A stretch of 64,000 nt of DNA, taken from the NCBI RefSeq assembly GCF_020382885.2, contig NC_058503.1, positions 23,767,659-23,831,658 of the forward strand. Reading direction: 5' to 3'. The notes beneath the pieces are model-generated. The model made no database searches. It had not been told where the DNA came from and was given only the letters and a program-made list of their open reading frames with translations. Origin of the DNA: Scatophagus argus. Its lineage: Eukaryota; Chordata; Actinopteri; Scatophagidae. The number at the start of each line of letters is the position of its first letter. The stretch's first letter is position 1. Shown piece by piece: positions 48,001-61,000 of this stretch. The translations under genes and the position numbers were made by a program.

Positions 48001-48842
48001 TCACACGCGGCTCTCGTCCCTGTCGCCATGACTTTTGTCCGACCTACACTTTTCTGTGTCCTTCAGTTCGCCACTAGAGTGCGACTCTCCGTTTCGTAGC
48101 CTCCCGATGTTGGCCAGGGGCAGCTGGGTGGAGCTGTAAGCCAGCGGCGGGATGGTGTTCACCAGTATGAGCTGCAGGGGCTTCTTCTCTGGCTGGTACT
48201 GGCAGCGGACGTAGCGCAGGAACGCCGCTCGGTACGTTTTATTGAACAGGGTGTAGACCAGCGGATTCACTGCGGAGGACAGGTATCCCACCCACACGAA
48301 AATGTTCAGCAGGTTTCCCATGAGTCCTGCGTCACACACGGCCGGGTCACAGACCACCACCAGCACGTTGGTGATGAAAAACGGGCACCACATGACCACA
48401 AAGAGAAAAAACACCACACCCAGCACTTTAGACGCCTTCTGCTCGTTGCTGATGGACTGCATGGTACGGCGTCCGAACAGCGAGCCGGAGACGCTCCCGC
48501 GGGCGCCTCCCAGGCCACCGCTGCTTCCTCTGCCGCCGGCCTCGCGGCTTATTGAGCGCCTGAAGAGTTTCTCAGAGGACAGCGAGGTTTGTGGTAAGAA
48601 ACTCAAGGTGAATGTTGTGCTCCATTTGGGCCGCGGGACCAGCTGGTCCAGACAGAGCGTGGCTTCGTTCTGCAGCGCGTTGATGGTCAGGAAGTAGGTG
48701 ACGACCATGATGGTGAGGGGCACGAAGAAGGCCACGAAGGAGCCAACTAGCACAAAGTTGTCATCTGTCAGCAGGCAGCTGCCGTCTTTGAAGACCTTGG
48801 AGTGGTCTCGGAGTCCCAGCACAGGAATCGGCATGGAGATCC
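48001..48842 (-). CDS. htr2a: htr2a last exon: ECL2, TM5 to C-terminus
   Basis: Encodes 279 residues plus TGA. In order: ECL2 with the conserved Cys (DGSCLL), TM5 ([20 protein letters not shown]), a long third intracellular loop, TM6 with MWCPFF, TM7 with NPLVY, helix 8 and the C-tail. Position 5.43 is Ser and 5.46 is Ala. The third loop has a Gly/Ser-rich insert after SISRE, about 17 residues longer than human as I recall it. The protein ends ESRV, which fits the S-x-V class I PDZ ligand pattern of mammalian 5-HT2A (SCV). Confidence 0.95.
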
Positions 48843-51724
48843 CTGCAGAGAGGAAGGAAACAAGATGAGAAGGAAACAGACAATGTGATGTGTGGCTGTT
48901 TGTGTGAGGAGCGGTCAGGACCAGGTTCTGCACTGCTGACTGTTTCCACTTCCTTCACTTAGACAGGAGCAACAACAAAAACCACAAGCGGTGGATTAAC
49001 CTGACATGGCACAAAACTGAGTTGAGGACAAGTTGTCTGGTCCAAAGTGTAACCAAAGCAAACGTGCATGTGTGTCCTTTCCTGTTTCTGTGGTCCACAG
49101 TCTTCTTATGAAGTCTGTTCACGTCCACACTGTGGATAAAAAGTAAGCAGTAACCACTCGACCAAATAATGCAGCATAATGAACTGCAGGCAGTGCAAAG
49201 CGCTCTGTTCTGAATGACTCAGCAGCACACAGAAACCGAGCAGACCGGGAGACCCGATGATGTGCGTTGATCTGGTTGCTTATGGATACAGAGGACATCT
49301 GTTTGTACGCATGTCGTGCATGAATGAACTCATCTCCTGCTATGTGCAGTCATGCTAGCCGCTCTGGTGGGCTGCTCTGACCTCTGACCCCTCGTCCCAG
49401 CTGACGGAGGGCGAGCAGCGAGGTACACCTGCATGGTGAGGCCAGTCACCCATCAGCCTGACCTGCACAGCGTAGTCGTAAGCGCTCACGCTAACTCCAC
49501 ACAGGAAGTGTCAGATCTGAGCACAGGGGAGTCTGTGCTAACCACCGAACATGTTTGAAATGACAAAGTGTCAGCAGCCTTCTGGTGATGTTGTGCTCTT
49601 CTTACATGTCAGCTACAAACAGCTTTCATCCACTTAAAATCCACCAAACGTTCTCATTGGTGGAGCCTGTCAGGTGTTTCTCAGGACAGCCACTGCTGAT
49701 TGACAACATCTGAGGAAAATGAGCTCGTCCCTGCAGCTCAGCTGGTGTTATTGTGTTGTTCTGGAAGGAAGGAAAGGAAGGAAAGGAAATAGCAGCTCGC
49801 CATTTCATTTCCTCCCCCGAAAATTCCTCCTTTTGTCACTGCTGATTTTGTCTCGTGGTGTCCTGAGCGTCCACTGCAGCCGCACGTTCTGAAAAATAAA
49901 AAACGGACTAAAATAGTGTTGGATGACCCGCTTGTGACTCGATCCGCATCAACACGAACTCAGTGGGAGGAGATAACCTGACCAGTCTTCCTCACGCCAG
50001 GTCCTCATTACCTGCTCGTAACAAAAGTGACAGAAGTGAGAGATGGTGGAGGATGAGGATGAAGGGGCGGAGGGGGAGGAGGATGAAGAACAGGAGGAGG
50101 ATGAGGATGAGGAGGAGGAGGAGGAGGAGGGTGAGGGGGATTAGGGGGAGGAGGAGGAGGATGAAGGGGAGGAGGATGAAGAAGAGGAGGAGGATGAGGA
50201 GGAGGAGGAGGAGGATGAGGATGAGGAGGAGGAGGAGGAGGAGGGTGAGGGGGATTAGGGGGAGGAGGAGGAGGATGAAGGGGAGGAGGATGAAGAAGAG
50301 GAGGAGGATGAGGAGGAGGAGGAGGAGGATGAAGGGAAGGAGGAGGAGGAGGAGGAGGATGAAGGGAAGGAGGAGGAGGAGGAGAAGGAGGAGGATAAAG
50401 ACCAATCACAGCGAGTTTTTAAATGCACTCGCAGACCTGAATGAGAGACAGAAGATCTCATTCCAGGCAGTGAACTGCTGTCCAGCTGATCACATGTTGT
50501 TGGCTGAGGTGATGTTGTCGATCGTCTCGTAATCCCGCCGAGGCGAGCGTCCCTCACGCCACACTCAAACAGAATGCAGAAATCAAAAGGCGGTTTTTGG
50601 TCTTCTTCCCTGACGGCAGCTCGGTGCTCCAAATACATGAAACGAGAGACAGAAGACGGAGGGGAAACAACTCGACGAGAGGAGATGAAAGCCGATCGAG
50701 CGAGAGGAAGCAGGCGAGGGAGTCGCTTTAGAGACGACGAGGAGAGCGAGCAGACGCCGGCTGATGGGCCCGAGCCAGATAATCGGATTAATGATCAGTC
50801 ACACCCCACTGATCCAGCAGGGTGCTGCTCATCACGCTGCCTGTTGACGTTGAGGTGATGCGCTACGAGATCCACCGCAACGTCTCGCCTCAACGTATTG
50901 ATTGATTGTATGTCAGAATCGATAAGAACAAATACTAACGCCTGTTTCTCTTCCCTTAAAGCGTTAGCATTCTGCTAATGCGTGCCGATTGGTCGGTTAA
51001 AGATTTCCGACCAGCAGCGTTACGTTGCGGTAGGCTAACGTCAGTTATCATCGCGTGAACGTGACCACAATCACGCGGTTTGGGCTTGGCGTGTTACGGG
51101 CCTTTTGCGTTTCCCTGACGACGCCTACAGCAGACGTTTGAAGTCTGCGTGTGTGAAACCAAGATGGCGAATGCAGTAAACTGGCGCATGACGCCGCAAA
51201 TCAATAATACTACAGAGAGATATTTCACTGGAAAAAAGCCATGAACATCTGATCTAATGGAACTTTATCTACTGTCTCTACTGCTCACAGCCAAAACACC
51301 AACAACAGTCACACCATACAGGCTACATTATGGACGAAGGGAGGGACTTCACGTCTTTGTCTTTCTCCAGGTGTCTCGCTTCACGCAGGTGAGCTCTTCA
51401 GCAGGACGTAGCACACAGATGTCTTCACACCTCAGTGAGCAGAGAGAAGAAGCCTCACAGGAAATGATGCGTAATGCTTCCAGTTTGGAGACGTTTGCAC
51501 TGAAGCTGAAGCTTCACAGCTTCACACCTGAGCCTCCCGTCCAGCTGCGGCACCTGCTCCACAGCGCCGGTCTCACCTGGAAAGGTTCAGCGCAGCACCG
51601 GCTGCCGTTTGTCAGCTGGTTGGTCACAGTCCACCGACACGCGTCTACGGCAGCATCTGCACGAGGAGGGCGAGCGTTCAGCCGCTCGAGTCCCACATGC
51701 AGCCCCGACCGGACCCACAGCTGA

Positions 51725-51774
<50 letters not shown>

Positions 51775-54006
51775 TGAGTGTGTATGAGTGTGTGTGTGTG
51801 TGTGTGTGTGTGTATACACCCTCTCCTCCTCTGTGCATCAGTGTGTGAATCCTGACGTTGCGTCCAATCAGAGCAGAGCGTGACCTGGCCTCACAGCAGG
51901 AGCTTCAGCCTCCACAGCCCCACGAGACGCTTCCTCGTCCAAACCAACCCGAGGACAGAGCGAGTCCACGTTAGTGTTCCGGCCAGGTGTCACTGAGGCG
52001 TGTCCGCCCTGCCGTGACGCCGCCTGAGGGCGGAGCCTGCTGTGTCTCATGCTCCTGTCACACAGCCCCAACACTAATCCCACTCACAGCTGTGCCTGCA
52101 TGCAGGAGTTAAGTGAGTGTAAGGTGGACGCTCTCAGCTGAACGCTAAACACTCTGAGTCGCTTCTTGTTTCCTGTCACAGAGGAAGCACACGTGGTGAG
52201 AAACCACAAATGAAAGAACGTGAGCGTGGACGGCAAAGTACCGAAACATGAGACAGCAGCTCAGCAGTCCAGTTTGTGTGCTTTTGCTGTGACCTTTACT
52301 GTCCCGGGCTTTACGTCGCAGCTCGCCGAGGGACCGACAGCATCCACACCACCTCACGCTGTCTCTGCGCGTGACGCATATTCTCACCGAGCCAAACTCT
52401 CCCGGGCGTCCGCACTGGAAAAGCAGCTGACTTTTACAGGGAAGCGAATGTAAATGATGAGCGAAGGCCTGCTATCGTGCTGTGGATCTGCACTGTAGGA
52501 AGGAAGGCTGAATTAGCTCTCAGCAGCTCCGGCACGACTCGGTCATTAGCAGCCGCAGCGCAGGACGACCGAGCTAATGAAGTGGAGGCAACAGGAAGCA
52601 AACACAGACCTCAGGGCTGCCGAGGACCTCAGAGGCTTTAAACAGGGCTGACAGCTCGCGCTCAATGAATTAGTGCCTTTGTTTTCGGTCAATGAGGCTG
52701 GGAGAAAACACGGTGAGTGGATCACGGGTGGTTTGCTTTCAGGAAAAATGAGTCTCTCTCCCTTCTGTCTTTGTCTTCTGTCTGCTGTCCCCCTCCTCAC
52801 GGCGTCCTCCACACCTCCGCCTACCTGAGTGTGACCGATGTAAGCCAGCCATGAACAGGTTATTGTGCTCGGGGGATCGACTTGTTTTCTGCAGCCAAGA
52901 TTTCACCTTTGTGTGACCCGTCCACCTCCCGTCCACAGGAGACGGTCCCACAGGACCTCGGAGGATCCCAGAGAGAAACTCTGGGTGGGGGAAATCCCTC
53001 AGCTTGTCGATGGGCGCCTCAAGGACTGACGGAGGCTCCAGTGGGACCAGTTTGATCGGTTTCTGCAGTAAACACAAATAACCCTTTCATAACCTCCCGC
53101 AGAGGAGCTAAAAAGCCACCACAGACAGACTCTGTAGGCCAGCGTCCTGAGGGACTTGTCTGTTTTGTCTCTGCAGGACTCAAAGAGTCTGAGTGTCGCT
53201 CAGGTCAGCAGACATGAGACGTCTGCGTGATGGACGCCTGACAGCCGACCTCTGACCTCTGAGTGACTGACAGACGGAGTGAATGTTGTCCTTTATGAGC
53301 GATGGATGTGACCTGGACTGACAGGAAGTCACTTTCATGGAGTTATTGAATGTGATGAAGTCATTTGTGCCTCTTTGCCGTCGGTGGTCTGGACGTGGCA
53401 GATCTTGTAACCTTAAGTTGCCAACAAGCGAAGCACGTTTCTTTTGCTTTGGTGCTCCTCGTTGTGCTGCGGACGTTGGCGTCACTCGGCGATGCTTGTC
53501 TTCTCTCCTGTCGGTCGTGTTGCTGTAAATCAGAGCTGCGGTGCTGCCGCCATGCGTTGGTTTGATCAGATCTGAGGCCTGGGCCCGCTGCCACCTGGAG
53601 ACAAGTCAACCTTTCCACCATTTCTCTTCTTAATTAGCTTACTGTGAAAGCCTGCTGACTAATAACGAGAAAAACAAATCAGTTAGGACGGGAAAAGTGG
53701 AAAAGTTTTCCAGTAATTCAACATCAGCCAAACGCTAACTGGTGGTTTATTCTGCACTTTGCTGACTCAAATGTCATTTGTCACTTGTTTTGAGGCAGTC
53801 AGGGTAAATCAGAGCCCTGCAGGGCCGATCAGCCCTCGGCCCACCGCCGCCAGCCCCGTGAGGCTGCGGGCCGTCGTCTGCGTCCGCTGGCTGAGCCGCT
53901 GGACACCAGGGACACGAGCCAGCTATGAGGACCTGATTGTTCCCTCACCTCCATAACGTAACAAGAACCATCAGAGGCACAGAGCTGCACCACAGTCAGA
54001 GGGTTC

Positions 54007-54051
<45 letters not shown>

Positions 54052-57000
54052 CTTACCCACTGAAATGGTCCACACTGCCATGATCTTGATGCGAGCTTTG
54101 GTGTGGGAGTTGAAGCGGCTGTGGTGGATCGGGTTTCGTATGCCGATGTATCGATCCAGAGAGATGGCGCAGAGGTGCATGATGGACGCCGTGGAGAACA
54201 GGACGTCCAGGTAGATCCAGATGGGACAAAGGTCCGAGGGCAGGGGCCACCCGTAGTCTGCAAGAAGGGACAGGTAGATGGACGGACAGGTTAGTGTCCC
54301 GGTTTTGGACCTCGTAGAGTTCACCGACAGCTCAACGACCCTTCGAGAGGGAGAACACAACAGGGCGCACAGAAACCTGCCTGACTCGCCTGTGAACTGT
54401 CTCTCGATCCGAGTGCGAGACAGTCTCAGACCGTCTGTCTGTCACTTTGTCAGGACGTTTCAGTTCTCACAGACTCTGCTTAAACACAGCACACGGTAAA
54501 CAACAGACACTCACGGGTGTCCACTGCAGTTACTGTCTGCTGAGGACTCGTGAACCGGTCCAGTGAACCGATCCCGATCTTCGTCACTTCTGCCAGACGA
54601 GACAAACACATGAGCTTCAGTAACCTGCTGCATCCAATCGTTGAGCGAGCGTCGCCCATGTGACTCACAGGCTGCTGTCTGATGGCACGCTGGAACAACA
54701 TTTGTTTTAGTCCTGACTACTGAATGTGAGTGGACTCTGTCTCACAAGACATCAGCTGGACCGCATGCAGGTTTTCATGGACTCGCTGTGAAAAGATTAG
54801 ACCCAGAGACCACCGGGTGATAATGGGATGAGTCATCCAGACCACCGCGAGCTCACACAGAGTCACACACACACACACACAGAGTCACACACACACACAC
54901 ACAGAGTCACATACACACACACACACACAGAGTCACACACACAGAGTCACACACACACACAGAGTCTCACACACACACACACACACACAGAGTCACATAC
55001 ACACACACACAGAGTCACATACACACACACACACACAGAGTCACACACACAGAGTCACACACACACAGAGTCTCACACACACACACACACAGCAGCGGTG
55101 TGTCTAAATATAGGCCTGTGAAGGGAAGTGTAATCCCTGAGCTGCGGTCGGAGCCTTCATGATGTTACAGTGTGGATGGCAGCTGGTGTGTTTTATGTTC
55201 CTTACACAGCGAGTGTCCTCCTGAGGACAGATCAGACAACATGCTGGGATGACCAAAGTCCGACCAAAAGGGTTTATCCTCGCTACGGTAGCGCTTTAGG
55301 CTGTCTTAGCCATTGTGTTGCCATGGCAACATTGTTTTTGATATTATGGGCTGCTGGCAGCCTCAGGTGCTCAGGTGGAGATGAGATCCTGTCTGGAGAG
55401 GGCGTCCAGTCCAGCTGTGTGTGGATAAAACGACTGGACCGGGTGTGTCCACCGGCTCTGTCCCTCTCGGGGTCCACATCTCGTCTAGCTTTTAGAATCA
55501 GCTGCTGGTGGATGAGTTCTTCAGTCCACGTCCAGAATGAGGATTCAGCCTGGAAGCAGAATCTCAGAGCAGGTTTCAACACGTTCGTGGGTTTACGTCT
55601 CAGGGATTTCGGTTATTTATTAGTATTATTACCTATTTCGGTTTGATGATTTGAGTCATCTGTGCCGCTCAGTGTCACTGCCAGACTCTCGGCCGTCACC
55701 TCCTTGTCCGCTCCCCCGTCCTCCCCTGGTGTCCTCTGTCCTTCTCTGACTCGTTCACCTTGTTCTCACGTTCAGCTCCTCGGTCAGACTGTCTTCTGTC
55801 TTTCAGCCCCTGCGTCTCGTTCGGTTTGGATTTGACTCTGATTTTCATGTCCTCTCTGTCTTCTTGTTCTTCGGGGACACAATTGAACTGAAGACAACAG
55901 GTGGACATTCTGGCGTGGAGTCTGAGGATCAGAAACGTTTGGGGCACCTTTCAGGTTCACCAGACTCTGCTGAGCTGGTGATTCATCTCACTGCTGGATC
56001 TTCGCTGCATCAAGTTTGAATTTGAATTTGTTTTGAACCCAACTGCAACAAAATCTATCAATCAATGAACTGTTTTGCTCTCCAACTAAGAAGACAAGTG
56101 GTCAGTTATTGATTATGGTGACAGGTTTGAAATGTCCTTTGAATGCAAGCTGGTTTGTCCTGAGGTGTCGAGACTTTCGCTTCACCTCAAACCGACCTTC
56201 AGTTCAGGATCCTCACGTTCACTTTGACACGCTCAGCAGAGTCTTTAGACGAGGTGGGAGACGAGCCCATCACAGAGGGACAATCAGACAATAATTGACA
56301 TTTGATTGATTTCCTAACCTGATTGGCTGTCTCAGACCCACACCTGCACCTGCACCTGTCAGGTATCCCTGACCCTGTCCTTGCTGTGTCAGTTCAGCAG
56401 TTTGACACTCTGCTGGTGTCACCTGTGGAGAGGGGTCACACCTCAGAGGGGGGCACCAGGGTTCAGTCTGGATGTGAGCATTTGGTGTTCGTGTCTTGTG
56501 TGAATCTGAACTGGACTCACATGACGTCTTTACAGGACACACATGACTGTAAGACAAACCTTGTTTGGTTTGTCCTGACGTCATGTGTCCCATGACGTCA
56601 GTATTTCACCTGTCAGGTGAGGAACTCGTGTGTGCCAGCTCAGGTAAAGTGCCTCACATTTGTACTCAGAAGTGACGGTGAGTGAGCATTTGGTGTGTGA
56701 ACTCGGTCAGGTTTGTCACCGACTGAGGTGAGTCACTCACAGGTGAAGTTCACGCCGCCGTGAGGCTCAGCATGCGATTGGTTTGTGATGTGGCGAGTCC
56801 ACAGAGCGTCCATCGATCAGCCGATGGACATGAAGACACCTGATTACCTCAGTCGTCTCCCAGGGAGCCGAGATCAGAGGCTCAGCAGAGCTCTGAGTGT
56901 GTGTGTGTGTGTGTGTGTGTGTGTCACTTCCTGTGACACACACCTGTAACAGCACACCTGCTGTTTGTGTTTGTTCCTGCCCTCATGAATTTTTCAAACC

Positions 57001-57993
57001 TGTTTTATAAAGTCACAAAGATGAAGCCCACAATGTGAAAGATGTTTTCAGACAGGATGCTGTGTACTCTGTCCCTGTCCACTGTCCCTCGTGGAGACAG
57101 AAACACATACGTGGTGACGAAGCTCGGGATGCCGACCCGGAAACACTTTTCCGTTTGTCTGACAGCAGTCTGACGTCCTTCAGTCTGTGTTGACTTAAAA
57201 AGGGAGACTGAAGGAAAAGATGTTAAATAGTAACCACGGTAACGCTGTCCTCCATGTTGTTTTCTTCTGATGATTCAGTCACCTGCTCTTACTGGGTGAA
57301 AAACCTTTTAGTGCTGCAGGACATCAGGAGAGACTGAGTGTTTCATGGATCTCGAGTCCTGATGAAGAAGGAAACAGGACTCCTGCGGCAGAGACGACCT
57401 TGTGCTCAGCCACGTGATTTCAAAAGCAAAGAAATGTGAAAATAATTGATAGAAGAAGAAGAAGAAGAGCGAGTGGAAATGAAGAGCAGGAAAATGAGCT
57501 CCCGAGAGGGCAGAGTCGCTCGCTGAAGGTTGATCTGATGAAAGAGAAGCAGAGACAATCTGGAGGGAGATGAGGAGGAGGAGGACGAGGAGGAGGAGGA
57601 AGGCAGATGTAACATGGAGTCTACACACACCTGAATGCCAACACTGGCCTCATACTGACCTCCGCTCGAAGCTCCTGCTACAATAAAAGCATGTGGCAAA
57701 CCTTTACTGTGAAAATCCATGTGTCTTTGACCTTTTTCTAAACCTCACGAGGCTTTAGCCCTGATGCTAAGCTAACTCTCAGTGAGTTCATCCTGTGGGC
57801 TCCGTCCTGTTTCACGAGCATTTAAAGACGAGTCAGAGCTGCACTCGTTTTCACTGATCTCAGGAACGTTCGAGTCGAGACGCGTTGCGGGAGGTGACAT
57901 TAAAGTGTGGCACCAGGTTTCAGACAGGAAGTCAACAGGAGAAAGAAAGAGACACAGGAGGTCAGTGGGCAGATCCAGCAGCCTGGATACTGA

Positions 57994-58029
<36 letters not shown>

Positions 58030-61000
58030 TCAGTTTGAGGTCATCACGTTGAGCAGATCCAGACAAAGTGAGCTCAGAGCAAAGTGTCCAGCTCTGACTG
58101 TCCAGTCCAGGGGACGCCTCAGTTCTCACACATCCGCTCGTCTTTTGTGACCTGGAAGCCATCGTCTCCTGCTCGCCTTGTCTCTGTGTGTGTGTGAGGA
58201 GCTCGTGGCCCTCGGTGTGTGTGTTAATGTAATTGCACAAACAGCTCTGATGACTGTAATCAGCTCGCAGTGAGCCGAGCTGCAGCCACAACACACACAC
58301 GCTGACGGCGGCGTGATGCCTCACTTTGTCTCGTCTTCAGCGTTTCTTTGAAAATCTTCCCAACGTCTTTCGGTTGGAATTTGGTTGGAATATATTTCAG
58401 CTAAATGTTAATACAAAGCTGCTAATGTGCTGCCAGTGACAACTGATGTGCTCGTTGTGCTGATGTTCAGCAGGTCTAATGTTCTCTCTGTTCATGATTC
58501 ACTACATGCACACAGACGTTACTCCTTGGCCTTCAGACTCCTGTTACAACCCAATTTCCCCCCTGGGATCAACAAAGTATTTCTGATTCTGATTGTGATT
58601 GAAGACCCTGTTGGAAAGACGATCGGGGGTCCCAGTACTTTTGTCTACATAGTGTAGTTTAGTATGTTAACATGCCACAGGCCTCCCGTTTGCAGAGTAC
58701 AGTATGTGACCACGTTCACGCTGGACCAGGTCTGAGCTATTCATCATCTGTCCTGCAGTTTGACCTTTCAGTCCTCTGTCCCCATCACAGAGGAGGACAG
58801 AGACAGTCAGCTGCTCACACTGCAGGACCTCTGTGGTTCTCTGGTCCAGTCCCGTGCCGCACTGGCAGCAGAACATGGACCCAACAGGTCCTCATGGTGA
58901 AGCCCTGAAGCCTTTGAAACAACGGAGGGAAAAGCAGGTGAACATCAGGTCCATTTCCTGCATTCTGTCTTTGTTCTCTCTGTTCTGATCCCTCAGCACA
59001 ATAATGTCCCTCCAGCCTGCAGCCTGACAGGCGTCAGCATCGCCCATGGCAACGCCTTCCACCTCACACCAGCTCCTGTCATCTTCCTTCACCGAGTGGC
59101 AAACGGAGGTCCGTGAGTCACACGGCCGCCGTGGCCATAGAGACCTGTGTGTGTGTGTGAATCCAAAGCACCAACAGGTGATGTACTCAGAAATAAAATG
59201 TTGGTCATTAACTCAGCTGCTGTCAAACGTCCACCAACACAAAAGTAGCTGTGAGGTTTTTTATTTTTAATTTCTCCAAAAAGCACATTTTGTTAATCGA
59301 GTTGAATTTAGTAATTTGATTTCTTGTTTTATTCTGAGCCCAGACTCAGTACAAATACTTTGGAATACCATCAGTATGTTTAATTACTGCTGCGGTTTAA
59401 CGCACTCTGCTTCTGAGCATGTGCAGACCAGCAGAGGACTTTGTCCTCACGGCGGTCCTAATTATTGTGATCAGTCCAGAAGAGGTTTAAATAGACGTTT
59501 AATTAGCCAAAAGAGGGAGGCTGTTTTGCACATGAAAAGGTTTGGCAGTGAACGCACCGTGAGATCAGACAGAACACACACACACACACACACACGTCTG
59601 ATGAGTGAGGTCGATCCGGGTCTGACTCACAGGGCAGCTCATTTGCAGCTCGTTTGACTCAGGCTGTCATGATGGCTGTCAGGTTAAAGTGGCGCAGAGC
59701 CGCAGGACTTACAGGAAACGAGGGACTTAAAGTGTGTGAGCACATAAATGAATGAAAACCAGTAACACACGTCAAGCCCAAGAGCATCATGGGAGCTGAC
59801 GGACCGACACGTGGCGAGCGTGACTGCACCGGGATCAGTTTGTTTCTGGTTTCGACAGCTAAAATGACGACAAGTCAAACTCATAGGTAAGTGACCAAGC
59901 GCTGCTCAGATGTGAGGACGTCACTGATGGACGTCTTCGGTCGTCCACGGGTGCAGTTGAAGGAAGGCGTTACTTCACAGCGGCTTCAGTAGAGCAGTCC
60001 ATCGGACAGATGTGTTGGAGTACAACTTGCAAAAGTAATACCCAAATAAAGTAGAAGTACCACCTTCCAGCACTCACAGACAGAACTTTATAAAACATGT
60101 TATCTGCTGTCACGTGGTTTTGTGCACTCGTCTCAGAGCCCCGCTCTTATTTTGGCATTTTCCTGTCGCAGGCTGACCTCCGGCCCTGCTGCCTCACATC
60201 TGGCCAGCAGAGCCTGATAATTGTCCTGCCCTTTTGTTTGCATCTGTTTCATTGTGTTGGGGCCGCTCATGCGAGAGAGAAGAAGCGGACGATCCGAGCG
60301 CCTGCTGCTGCTGCTGCTCGGGTTTTGTTCGTCCTGCTTTGTTCTCAGCTCTGCAGCTCAGAGGACACAAAGAGGAAAATCTCCCCCATCTCGTGCAGTC
60401 GAGCGCGAACGGCTGAGACTCTCCGCCTCCCCTCCCTTTCACACGCAACCCTTCTTCTTCTACCAGGGGAAGAATTAGAGGCCACGTGTGCCTTCGGCGG
60501 TCAGCCGCCTCGTCCAGGCGACCACAAACTTTGTCCCTGTTGTGTAAGTGTTGTTAGACCCGCCCTGCTTCTCCGGGTGAAACGTGGGCTCGCATCATTA
60601 GCGCCCGTCAGACGGACTTAACTGCAGTGGAAATGGACTCCGGAGCAACAGCATTTCCTCAGCCATGTTTGCTCTATTCAGCCTGCGTGCTTTCTCCTTC
60701 CCCCCTCCTTCACAATCACGTTTCGCCGTGTGATCAACAACCTGCTGACCTGAGGGTCCGTCCGTCCGTCAGTCTGTCCAGAGTCAGTGAGGCCCAGCAC
60801 ATCAAACACAGTGGAGCACATCCACCGCAACGCCCATCTTAGTCAGCACATGTCGATGCAGTTCACACTCGAAGTGTGATGTTTATGCTTGTTTTTGTTT
60901 TGCGAGACGCAGCAGCGATGCAGGCGATAATTTCTCTCAGCAGCTGTTGGAAAGGTAAAGAGCGGCTTAACGCAGGCTGAAGACTTCCTGTCCTGATGTG

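Larger units (their letters stand above)
48843..54056 (-). other. htr2a intron between last two exons
   Basis: 5.2 kb. Contains a 360 bp purine-rich GGA array (50043-50398), a (TG)n array at 51727-51815 and, next to the donor, the (TG)n of 54010-54050. No other gene is supported. The frame at 52739-53077 (minus) is open but shows no recognised domain. Confidence 0.75.

Noticed and set aside
49992-50532. Long open frames rich in Arg/Met, Leu/Ile or Pro/His over the GGA array
   Set aside because: All frames are open because the tract is a purine repeat. There are no splice sites, domains or normal composition.
52739-53077. Minus-strand frame with [17 protein letters not shown]
   Set aside because: It looks coding-like in composition but has no recognised similarity and lies inside an htr2a intron. 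Not enough support for a gene.
60097-60621. 174-codon plus-strand frame
   Set aside because: No similarity, no signal of splicing, and it lies in an htr2a intron antisense to the gene.
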